Positions 21,354 to 30,828 of a stretch of 47,261 nt of DNA are shown here, in pieces; position 1 is the stretch's first letter, and every line of letters starts with the position of its first letter. The stretch covers positions 1 to 47,261 of the forward strand of contig JAIYDP010000017.1 in the NCBI GenBank assembly GCA_027487435.1, read 5' to 3'. The DNA comes from Verrucomicrobiaceae bacterium (lineage in GTDB: Bacteria; Verrucomicrobiota; Verrucomicrobiia; Verrucomicrobiales; Akkermansiaceae). Under the pieces are notes generated by a model, which made no database searches, had not been told where the DNA came from, and saw only the letters and a program-made list of their open reading frames with translations. The position numbers were made by a program, and so were the translations under genes.

Positions 21354-24300
21354 ATGACATTTGCGTTCCTCCTTGAGGATGAAAAAATTTTAGAATCCTT
21401 TTCAGCAGAGTGCCTACGTCTTCCTCCTGTAGACGAAATTCAATCTCTTTCAGCTGGTACTGATTTCGACAATGCACTGATCGAAATTATTCCTGGGACA
21501 GTGTACGTTTGCTCCCAGAGCCTTGTGTTCATGTCAGCCCCGTCAGAAGTATACTCAATCAGAGTAACACACAAGAAGACCGCGGATCTTAGCGTGGTCA
21601 AAGACAATTTCCCTGACAATCTGCCATTCCTGACTGCAAATGATTGGCTTGTATCCCTGTCAGTAACAGAGCTGCATCTGATCGGGGAAAAGCTTCCCGT
21701 GAAGAAAGTGAAAGCTGACAATGTATTCGCATCAACGATTCTGCTCATTCCGCAGCCTGTAGTCTTCCGAACGACCCCGCAATCGGTTGATGCGCTTGAC
21801 CTCCTTGCGGAGATTTACAACAATTTCTACAGGCCAGACATCTACGATGACCTTATCGCAAACAAAGTTGCCGAAATCAAGCGGAAATATCTTCTTCCGG
21901 AGAGCGCCACGAGCGGCGAACAGATCCTCCTTCGAATTGATGGTTTCTTTATCTCCCCCCCCCATTTTTTCCTCACTCTTTCCCCAGCATCGGACGTGCA
22001 GCCCCTGTTTTGCACCCCCGGCACCCTCACCGTCACGCCCACTCGCATTTTCTACCAAGCGTTTAACCAGCCCGTCATTGCCAAGGAAATCGCCTTCTCA
22101 GCCGCAACGCGCCTCTACGCGCGCACCTACCGCCTCCGCCCGTCTGCGGCGGAAGTTTTTTGCGGCGAGGAGTCGCATTACTTCGTTTTTGAGAGCCACA
22201 CTGCGCGTTCGGAATTTCTGAGCACCGTTTCCCCTCACATCTCCTTTATCCTTCCGACTCCTCATGACTTGATGTGTCAGTGGGTTACACATCAAATTGA
22301 CAACTTCACGTACCTCATGGAGCTCAATTTCCTCTCCGGAAGGTCGTTCAAAGACCTTGCGCAGTACCCCGTGATGCCGTGGGTCATCGCCGACTACACC
22401 TCCGACGACCTCGACTTCGCCTCCCCCCACACTTTCCGCGACCTGACGCGCCCAATTGGCGCTCTCAACGAGGAGCTCCTCGCGCGCGCTAAGCGGCGTA
22501 TGGCGGAAATGGATGGGACGCCCTTTCTCTACGGCACTCATTTTTCGACGGCGATGTTTGTGCAATATTTTTTAACGCGCAGCGTCATCTTCTGCCACCA
22601 TGCCCCTCTCTGACAGCGCAGCACCCTGAGTACATGCTTCGCTTCGGGGGGGGCTACTACGACCTTCCCGACCGCATCTTCTTTTCGCGTACCCTCCTCT
22701 GCGCGAACCTGACCGCTCTTTCAGTTAACGACACGTGGCATGCCGTGCTGTCCAACGCCAGCGACGAGAAGGAGCTCATCCCGGAGTTCTTCGACGGTCC
22801 CGGGGACTTCCTCGTTAACAGACTCAATCTTCCCCTCGGTATCCGACAAGACGGCAAAGAGGCACCCCCCCTCTCGTGCCTCTCATTTTTCAGGTCAGCG
22901 ACGTGCGCATGCCTCCATGGGCCTCTTCCGCGCCGGAATTCGTCCAAAAGTCGCGTGCGGCGCTCGAGTGCGCGTTTGTGTCTTCGCGCCTCCATTTTTG
23001 GATTGATCTTGTCTTCGGCTTCCGCCAGACTGGCCGCTTTGCGCGCGATGCTGACAACTTGTTCCATCCTTTAACTTATCAAGGCGAGGAGTATTTGGAG
23101 CAGGTGCATCCCCCCCCTCTCGCTCCTCTAATGTGGGGAGTTTACGGACCCCGTGTCGCGCCGCGCAGTTGAAACGCAAATGATAGAATTCGGCCGCATG
23201 CCGGCGCAGCTGTTTCAAAATGCGCATATCCAAAAGGCCCCATGCACCCCTCCCCCCAAAATTGAATCTTTCTTCCCCGACCTTGCCGCCCTTTTTTTTC
23301 GCCCCACCGTCGAAGATGGTTTGTCCCACGCCCCCATGGACGCGGCGTCATTGGCCTTCCGTCTGGAGGATTCTGGGGGGGGGGTTGTTGAGAAGGACCT
23401 CCTCTCCAAAAATGGACCCCCTCTGTGGTTGCAAGCGCCTTCTGGCGGCGGAAAGTCCGCGCTGCTGCAATCGCTTTTCAACCGCGCGCTCTCTCTCCGC
23501 GACACCCTCCCCCTCCTTTTTGACTTCCCCCTCCTCACTCCCTCCCTACTCCCCTCCCGCCTTGCAGACGTCGCATCTGCTCTTCCCATCCCCCCCCCTG
23601 CTGCTGCTGCCCTCGTCACCGCCTCCCTCACCGGCCGTGCGCTCCTCCTCCTCGACGACGTAGACGCGTCCGACCCCCCCCTCACTTTGGCTGCCCTCGC
23701 CCCCCTCATCGCCGCTGGTAACACTCTCGTCTTGGCAAGCAGACATCCCCCCCCCTCGCCAGAATTCGAATTTCTTCACGTTCGCGCCCCCGAGCCAACC
23801 GTCGACGCCGTCGCAGCCGTCGTCGGGTCATCCGACGGCACCGCCCTCGCGCGGACGGTCCGAATTTTGGCGCGGCCGCTTACCCGCGCGGCGCTGCGCA
23901 CTTGCGTGGGGTTCTCGTCGGCCTCGCAAACGGCTTTTCGCGCGTCTTCATCCGACGATGCCTCCATCACTCGCCGCATCTACGGGGGGGTCATTTTGGA
24001 CACCCTCCGCCACGAGCTCATTCGCAACCCCCCCCTTTACAAAGACGACACCGCGCAAGAGACAATCTACGCGCTGACGGCCCTGGCGCGCGCTCTTATC
24101 GCCCGCACGGAAAACCCCCAAGGGGTTGGCAACGGTATCAACTTGGCCATCGGCTCGGGGCTTGTGTTGCGAGAGGGTGGGGGGCTGAAATTCGGCTTTG
24201 GGTTTGCACGGGATTACTTTATCTCCGAAGCCATCAAATTTGAATTCGACATCAAGGGGGTGCGCTGCTTGACCGATTCTATCGTTTTCTCATCTGCATT

Positions 24301-27213
24301 TAGGTGGGGGGGGTGAGGGGTGGGGGGGGTTGACGCGCACAGGCAGGCTGTGTTGATATTTTTTTCAGAAGCGCCAGACGACGTTGTGGCAGCGGTCGTT
24401 GCGCATTTCGCCCCCCCCTCTCCCATTGGGTTGCACCTCGATGTCGTCTCTGCGGTGCTTCAAACGAGGAGGACCCCCCCCTCTGCTTTTCAAACCTTTG
24501 CGTCCGCCTCTGCAGCCGTCGCCGATCGCCTTGCGGCGCTGCTTGCAGAAGACTCCCCCCCCCTTCAGCGCCGCATCGCCGCACTCATCCTCTCGACCTC
24601 AGCCCCCCTCTCCTCAATCGTCGAGCGCCTAACAGCTTTGATCACCTCCGCTCTTAAATCCCCTGACCACCCAAACGACCGCGCCCGCGCGGCGCTAGCA
24701 GCCCTCCCCCTCATCGGCGCCTCCTCCGACGACGTCCTCGCCGCCGCCGCCGCCGTCGCCGCCGCCACCTCCCTCCCCTCCGACCTTCGACTAGCGGCCA
24801 TGCGCGCGCTACAGACGTTTATTTTAGCGCATGAATCCGTCATCCCCCTCTTCTTGGACCTCGCGTTGGATCCAGTTCCAAAAATTGCCCTCGAAGCTCG
24901 CGCGGCTCTTGCAGCCCAGGACGTTTTCTCCGCCGCCGCAAAGCGAAGCGAATGCCGCATGTGCGTCATGCCTCCACTTCCCCTGACCCCCCCACCAACA
25001 GCGCACTCGCGACGATTTTGGCCGTTGTCGCGCCGCCGTGGGACCAATTCGCCCCTTTCGTCGCCGACGCACTCCCCGTCGCGAGCGACGATGTTGCCGC
25101 CGCCATCGTCGCGGCCCTGCGCGCGCGGCTGTGCGAGGAGCACCCCATCGTCAGAGCGGCTCTTGTCAAAATGAACACACCCTCCCCCTCCCTCAAAATT
25201 TCTCTCGCAGAGCTCATCCACGACGCCGCCACCTCCCCCCTTGCGCCGCAACTCCTCGCCGACGTCGACGTCGACGCAGTAGCGGCCGCAGCGAGGGGGT
25301 GGTTTCTAGCGGCGACCCCCCCTCCCCTCTCGCTCTCTGCTTTTCGCCTCTCCGCGGCGCTGGCAGATCGCTCCGACAGAGCGGAGGCTCTCGTGGAGGA
25401 GGTCGTGGCCGTCGCTTGCGGGGGGGGGCCGAATTCGATGGCCACGTTATCGATGCTATGACCACACTAGCCGCTAAAGTGAAATCTTTTTTACCCCTCA
25501 CCCCTCACCCCGCAGTGTCCCAGCCATGTTCGCCGCCTTCTCGCGGGGGGGTCCCCTGAGGTACGCATCCGCGCCGCTGGCGCCCTCATCAATGCGGCGC
25601 CGGCAGCGCCGTCGGATGTACCGGCGGTTGAGGCGTGCGTGGGGGAAGTTTTGAGCGCGGGGGTGGTGGCGCTGGGGATGAGTGAGGCGGCTCTGTTTCG
25701 TGTGGGGGTTGAGATGCTGTCTGTCAAGTTAGACGCCATCACGTTGTTTGGAAACCTCCTTGCAGACGCGTCGTACATCCCCTCCGCGCGGTTGATCCGC
25801 GCCGCCGTCGCTATTTTTGGCAGCGACTCCCTCGACCGCTCCGCACAAGAACTGCAACGCCGTAGCCGCGCCGTCGCGCTAAAAATAGCCGCTATCAACG
25901 CGATCGCCAAGTGGCGCTTCCGCTCATTAGATTCGATTGCAGATTCAAATTCAAATTTGAGGTCCTACGTCATCGACGCGCTCCAGTTGGTTGTCTCCCG
26001 CACGCGCACAAGCTCCGCGCCCGATGGCCTCTGCGCTGCCGCAGTCAGCGCGCTGACAGATCTAGGATTTTGGGGACCTGCATCGACTGACCTTTTAACA
26101 AATCTGTCAGAGTCTTCGTTAGCTCAAGTTCGGGATGAGGCTTTCCGCGCCATTGGGGCGATTGCAGCAGCATCTGAGACCCCCCTCCCCTCTGGCGTGT
26201 GCGCGCGGCTGTTGGATGGCGCTTTGGGGGGGAGCGTCGCAGCAGCGAAGGCTCTTGGTGCCACTGAAGACCTTTTTAAGTTTCTTTTAGGCGTAATAAG
26301 GCGCGCGATGCCTCAGGGAGGAGGGTCGGCATCACATGCTGTTGATGCGGTCGCGATGTCGGCGCCACTGTGGCTCCAAAGTGCAATCAATCATCCCGTC
26401 GCCATGCGCACACACACGGCGCTGGAGCCGTCGGTGCGCCTGCTGCTTTCTGAAGACGAAATCGTTGCCGCTGTTAGGGCGGTCGCAACCGTCGGCCCCG
26501 CCACGGCGCTGCGCTTTGGCCTCCTCAACGACGCCGCCAAGACCCTCCGCAGCGCCGCTGAGGAGGAGCAACCCGCCCTCATCCGCGTAGTGGCTGTTCG
26601 AGCGCTGGCTGCATTTGGCCTCAAGTCAGACGACGTCATCGGCGTGCTCGCGCGCATTGCCGGCGGAGATCTTTCGTTCGCCCTCAGGCAGGAGGCGGTT
26701 GGCAAAAATGAGGGGGAGGGGTTCTTATGCGCGCAGATGCTCGCATTGGGGCGGCTGGGGTATCTCCACGACGACGTCCTGCGCGGGATAAAAGATGTCC
26801 TGAGCTCAAAAGCTGTTAGCGCCACAACGAGGGAGGAGCTGCTGGGGCTGCTTTTGTCGCGCGCGTCGAATCCGACCGCGCTCTCAGCTCTTTGTTTATT
26901 TAAGGGGGATGCCATGTTTACTGCCACCCAGAGGGAGGCTGTTTCGAGGGCGACGCAGGGGGTGGAAATTTCCAACGACGACCAGGCGCTGGCAATGGCG
27001 GCGCTGCTGACAACCCCGGCCACGATGCCGCACGCGCTGACGGCGCTGTGGAAATTTTTCATCGCAAGGGCCCATTCTGGGGGCGGCATCAGCGAGGGGG
27101 TGGTTGACGCTGTCCGGAAGGTTGTGGTGGGGAAGGGGGGAAAGGACTTGCGACACGCGGAGCATCCTGCGGCTTTTTTGATAAAGGATTTGTTTTGGAT
27201 GGATTTGTTATGA
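21354..27213 (+). CDS. BEACH-NACHT-HEAT fusion protein (FAN-like BEACH joined to STAND NTPase)
   Basis: About 1,860 residues in eight exons; introns at 21943-21987, 22584-22621, 22862-22893 (GC-AG), 23104-23140, 24304-24342, 24961-25001 and 25479-25515 keep frame. The N-terminal GRAM/PH-like part (IIPGTVYVCSQSLVFMSA, PGTLTVTPTRIFYQAF) and a BEACH domain (about residues 290-580) follow FAN/NSMAF: LMELNFLSGRSFKDLAQYPV, LYGTHFSTAMFVQYFLTRS, MPPWA, HFWIDLVFGFRQTG, DPVSRRAVETQMIEFGRMP. In the same exon a NACHT-type NTPase follows: Walker A APSGGGKSALL (about 650), Walker B LLLLDDVD (about 715) and sensor LVLASRHP (about 745). From about 930 to the end there are Ala-rich helical HEAT-like repeats (VRIRAAGALINAAP, VRDEAFRAIGAIAA). 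One base appears missing in a G-run near 25420-25428. FAN normally has WD40 repeats here. Function is inferred: a nucleotide-switched scaffold or sensor. Confidence 0.82.
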
Positions 27214-27258
27214 CGCGGCCAATCGCCGTGAGTGAAGCGAAGGGAGTGACGGTGTCGA

Positions 27259-28303
27259 TCAAATGACAAGCTGGCGGGATGACACTTGATGGCGGCGGAC
27301 CTGCACGCCGACAGTCGCGAGCAACGACGACGCGACGTCGTCCGTAACGTACTCTGCATCAAAAACAATCTTTCGGGGAGGGGGGGTCAGAGCGAATCCA
27401 CACAAGCGAGACCTGCGATATCCCCGCCTGAATGATCTTTTTTGTACATTGGAGGCAGGGGAAGGTGCTCGAGTAAAGCACCGCCCCCCCCGTGCGCTGA
27501 CGGCCCGCCTCGATGATGGCGTTTTCCTCCGCGTGGAGGCAGAGGCAGACGTCGAGGCCAGCACCGCGGGCCGTTTGGTCGTTGCATCGTTTGCAGCCTC
27601 CGTCCATACAGTTTCTGCGCTTGTGAGCTTGGTGGGCGAGGGGAAGGGGGAGGGGTACTTTGTTCCACGAGGGGTTCCATTGTAGCCGGTGGAGATGACG
27701 CGGTTGTCCATGACGATGACGGCCCCAACTGCGCGTTTCATACAATTGGAGCGCCTTGAGGCAAGGAGCGCCAGGCGCATGAAGTAAGTGTCCCAATCCG
27801 GGCGGTAGAGATGCGATGAGGAGAAGTCCACGGCCACGATCTTCGCGGCGAGGTCCTCCATGGTGCCCGTGTTGAGCACAACAACGTCTGCTCGATGAGA
27901 AATGGGCTCCGGCGTCTTGACTAGCAAGAGACCTGAGTCTGGTAGACACTTCGAATGCAGAGTCTTCCAGAGCGATAAAATCCTGCAAGGACGTGGCATT
28001 GCTGCGCCGATATCGCAACGTCAGCGGCGAGTCTACATACAGCGTTACTGCATATGGCCGCTGCCTGATTCAATGTTAAACGAGAGGTGGACGCAGTACA
28101 TCGGCAACAGTAAGTCAGGCTCTGTGCCAAGATAGCATTCCATCACTTGGTTGAGCTCCCACGACAGATCGGCGACAGAGCGGCACCCATGGAAGCCGAA
28201 TCGATTCTCTAGAATAGCTTTCACTTCGGACTTCCCTTCGTGCTTAGGGTGCTGCAGCTGTAGAAGTACCAGAGCGTCGAGGGCCGAGCACAAGCACCAA
28301 CAT
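27259..28303 (-). CDS. DCD1: dCMP deaminase with N-terminal P-loop domain (fungal DCD1-like layout)
   Basis: Makes dUMP from dCMP for thymidylate synthesis. A 34-nt intron yields MLVLVLGPRRSGKSEVKAIL, a P-loop (GPRRSGKS) at the extreme N terminus. Introns of 35 and 31 nt then give AVTLYVDSPLTLRYRR, SLQDFIALEDSAF and ADVVVLNTGTMEDL, which align with the kinase-like N-terminal region of yeast DCD1. The deaminase domain follows: RPDWDTYFMRLALLASRRSN, VGAVIVMDNRVISTGYNGTP, CMDGGCKRCNDQ, CLCLHAEENAIIEAG with the catalytic His-Ala-Glu, and STFPCLQCTKKIIQAGIS with the Pro-Cys-x-x-Cys zinc ligands. A 34-nt intron with a C-run precedes the last exon. It is divergent from SNRNP27 (41 bp between starts) and convergent with the BEACH gene (45 bp). 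Confidence 0.92.
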
Positions 28304-28344
28304 CCAGCTACAGACTTAACGAATAATAATTTAGAGACCGGGCC
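28304..28344. promoter_or_regulatory. 41-bp divergent promoter of dCMP deaminase and SNRNP27
   Basis: The complete space between opposing start codons. It contains the AT block GAATAATAATTTAG. Both 5' leaders must be very short or overlap. Confidence 0.45.
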
Positions 28345-28927
28345 ATGCCAAAGTCTCCTGGCGAGGATCGAGAATTGGGTAAGATGGACGTACGCAGGCT
28401 TATCCGACAGAATCGTCCAGATCGAAGTCGATAAGAAAACGGAGCAGGTCGCGAAGTAAGGACAGGGGAGAAAAGAGGCGGAGCAGAAGTCGGAGTAGGG
28501 GGCGACGCGCGCGGCGCAGCGAGAGCAGAAGCCGCAGCCGAAGCCGCGAGCGCAGGAGGCAACGAGAGAGGGAGAGGGAGAGGGAAAGGGAGAAGGAGAA
28601 GGAGAGAGCACGAGACCGTGACCAAGGAAAAGACGGTGACGTCAAAAGCACCCTTGCGGCGATGGAAGGCGTAGACGACGCGGAGCTGATGTCGAAGTTG
28701 GGTCTTCCCGGCACTTTCGATACCACCAAGGTACTGTGCTGCCAATCACGGCCATGATACAACAGGGCAAGTTTGTCGACGGAGCTGACGTGAGCGCTGC
28801 CTTCGTCAAATCGAAGCGGCAGGCGCGGCAGTACATGAACAGAAAATGTCAGTGCTGTCCGCGATGATCATTGACTAGCGCAGGTGGTTTCAACAAGCCG
28901 TTGGTGTCGGAGAAGAGTAAAAGCTAA
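28345..28927 (+). CDS. SNRNP27: U4/U6.U5 tri-snRNP 27-kDa protein
   Basis: Spliceosomal protein of the tri-snRNP. After a short N terminus (MPKSPGEDREL) comes an Arg/Ser- and Arg/Glu-rich domain, then the conserved C-terminal block: MSKLGLPGTFDTTKGKFVDG, SKRQARQYMNRK and GGFNKPL, matching the family ending YRQYMNRKGGFNRPL. Introns of 35 nt (after FDTTK) and 36 nt (after YMNRK) are clear. The first intron, if the start at 28345 is right, is only 19 nt (donor GTAAG, acceptor TACGCAG); otherwise the start lies elsewhere. It is divergent from dCMP deaminase. The C-terminal identity is firm, the first exon less so. Confidence 0.85.
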
Positions 28928-29090
28928 GCATGGATTCAGCGTGCCCCGCATGACTCGTGCGCATTGCTTCTCCCTGCGGTCCGAAATTTAAATTGCGCGC
29001 TTGCAAGAAGAACTCTGCACGAAGCAGTCGTTTGTTTCCGCAGGCTTTTGTGATTTGCTCTCACTGCCTGCCATTTTACTTCCACTCCCG

Positions 29091-29650
29091 TCACACCCCG
29101 CACAGGATGAGAATCTTCTGGACGGCAGTCTTGATGCAGGAGGGCCCCATGCTCCACACGTAGAGCTGAGAGCTGTCGTGCTGCTGCCACCACAAAATGT
29201 CGTTGGCGTACCAATACCAGATCCCGAAGTGACTGCAGAAGCAGCTCATGATTTGGTCAACCGTCTGCGAGCAGAAGCTCTTGAGCGACGTGGAGCTAGA
29301 GCTCAAAAGGATTTGCTGCGTCGTGTTGCAAAACGCATAGCAGCGGTTGACCTGAGCGGGAGTGAAGCGAGCAAGCTCTGACGCCCATTTGTACGCTTTG
29401 ATAGCTGTCATTGGTTGATTGACGAAGTCGGCTTTCCACGACATGCACCCATCAACGTACTTCTTTGAAGCGTTGGTGTTGATGGCTTTGTTCAGAGCGG
29501 AAGTAGTTAAGGGGACGGCCTCGATCGAAGCGCTCTCTCCCAAAACAGCTCCAGTGGCAAAGAGCAAGAAGAAGGCCAAGGTGAGTGTGTGTGTTCGCTG
29601 CTTCGGTCCGTTGTCTTGAAAGTTAAAAGGCGCATCTGCTATTTCTTTTG
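29091..29650 (-). CDS. Cys-rich, probably secreted protein; start unresolved
   Basis: An open frame of about 170 residues with a hydrophobic leader (LTLAFFLLFATGAVLGESAS) typical of a signal peptide, followed by a mature region with about eight cysteines and many aromatic residues: YVDGCMSWKADF, NRCYAFCNTTQQIL, FCSQTVDQIMSCFCSHFG, WYWYANDILWWQQ. I do not recognise the family. There is no ATG in frame upstream of the leader and no GT donor within reach that would supply one, so the first exon is missing from my model. Overlapping plus-strand open frames lack such composition. It is convergent with SNRNP27, 163 bp apart. Confidence 0.5.
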
Positions 29651-30066
29651 TCGGCGAGTAACGTGAACTGGCGTTTCTGCAGCCCTTTCGCAGAGATCGA
29701 TGTTTTTTTGCGGGTGTCAACCTGACTCGTGACGTGCTGCCCCACAAGATTTCTTCCCCTCAAGGAACGTTCTCCGACACTTGAATTTATTTTTATATGG
29801 TTGGCGGAGGCACAAAGGACAGCAGCACATAAATCAAAAGCAAGGAAGGGTAAAACTGTTGCAAAAGGTGGCGTCAATTGAAAATGTGACATACCCGGAA
29901 GGAGGAGGAAGCAACAGGACAGCGTGAGCCGCGAACAAAGGGGCCAGAACCCGCATCAGCGCCTGCCAGAAGGAAAGAAAGTGCAAAGGGCGAAGTGAAC
30001 GCGGTGCCAGCTTTCAGTTGGAGACGGCAGCGCAAGGGCTGCGGTATCAATTTTGTAATCTACATA
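29651..30066. other. Unresolved stretch upstream of the secreted Cys-rich gene
   Basis: No gene is modelled here. On the minus strand an ATG near 29954 opens a short hydrophobic leader-like frame (MRVLAPLFAAHAVLLLPP) that stops after a plausible 39-nt intron. A TATA-like block (TATAAAAATAAA, minus strand) lies near 29.80 kb. The stretch may hold the first exon and promoter of the secreted gene, or a separate short peptide gene; I cannot decide. Confidence 0.3.
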
Positions 30067-30817
30067 TTAGCGCAGAGATGCAGCAATCTTAGATAAATAC
30101 TGCAATGGAGGGATACGTGACCCGGGGTCAAGAGGGGTCAAGAAGCAAAGACGCAACAAACGTGAGCGAGAGGAGAGGAGAGACAGGCGGACGTAAGCTA
30201 CAGCAGCGGTGGACGAAGGGAGGGGGGAGGGGTTGAAGAGGGCATCCACATCAAGGTCATCGAGAGGACGGCACGGCGGAGGCAAGCCGGACAACATGTA
30301 CGCAGAACGCGCGTAATGAGGCAGCAACGGTGACGTGGGGGGAGGAAGCGCTTTCAGACAACGGAGATGTAGATGCGACCAAGGAAGAGCGCAAAGGACG
30401 TTTCAAAACGCTCGACAAGGCAGTTGTGGCACTCATCCTCGGGCACAGGGAGGACCGCAAAGCGGATGGTGTAGGAGTTTTCGAAGAGCGACTCTGCAGG
30501 GGGAGCGAGCGGGGGGTTGAAGAGACGGGGCGCACTGGTTGAAAACTGGGCGCCGACGAGGTGAAGGGGGGCTTGGGGTGGTCCAGAAAGGGGGATACGG
30601 GAAAGGGGGACGATGCGGAGGAGGCGCTGCAAGGCAAGCAGCAACGAGGGCGCGTCCAACCTCCGCAAGTGGGTCTCCGAACGCAATTTTGACCCACGAC
30701 GACGCCTTCCAACTGGACGAGGGGAATGATGTCGTCGAAGCGGGGAGGACGGCAGAGAGATCGTCGGAGAAGAGGCCGGTACGGAGGAGAAAACAAAACT
30801 CTAACAAAGTGGTACAT
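30067..30817 (-). CDS. Unknown protein
   Basis: Three frame segments join through two 29-nt GT-AG introns: MYHFVRVLFSPP...VQLEG, then THLRRLDAPSLLLALQRLLR...SYTIRFAVLPVPEDECHNC...FALFL, then ALPPPTSPLLPHYARSAYML...LQYLSKIAASLR at 30067. This gives about 230 residues without signal peptide or obvious membrane helix. I considered a HORMA/ATG101-like fold from the strand-helix pattern near the middle but found no convincing motif. Its ATG at 30817 is 11 bp from the ATG of the divergent Nramp gene, so either leaders overlap or the start is internal. Confidence 0.45.
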
Positions 30818-30828
30818 TGTTCTTCACA

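Noticed and set aside
26391..27368. 325-residue open frame on the minus strand
   Set aside because: It is antisense to the HEAT exon, Ser/Arg-rich as expected for a shadow of a GC-rich Ala-coding frame, and crosses into the next gene.
29001..29381. Plus-strand frame with charged helical character (EALERRGARAQKDLL)
   Set aside because: It lies antisense to the Cys/Trp-rich secreted frame, which has a signal peptide and more protein-like composition.
30067..30817. Assignment of the unknown gene to ATG101 (HORMA)
   Set aside because: A vague strand-helix resemblance (SYTIRFAVLPVPEDE) without the family's conserved HTIFFHR-like segment.
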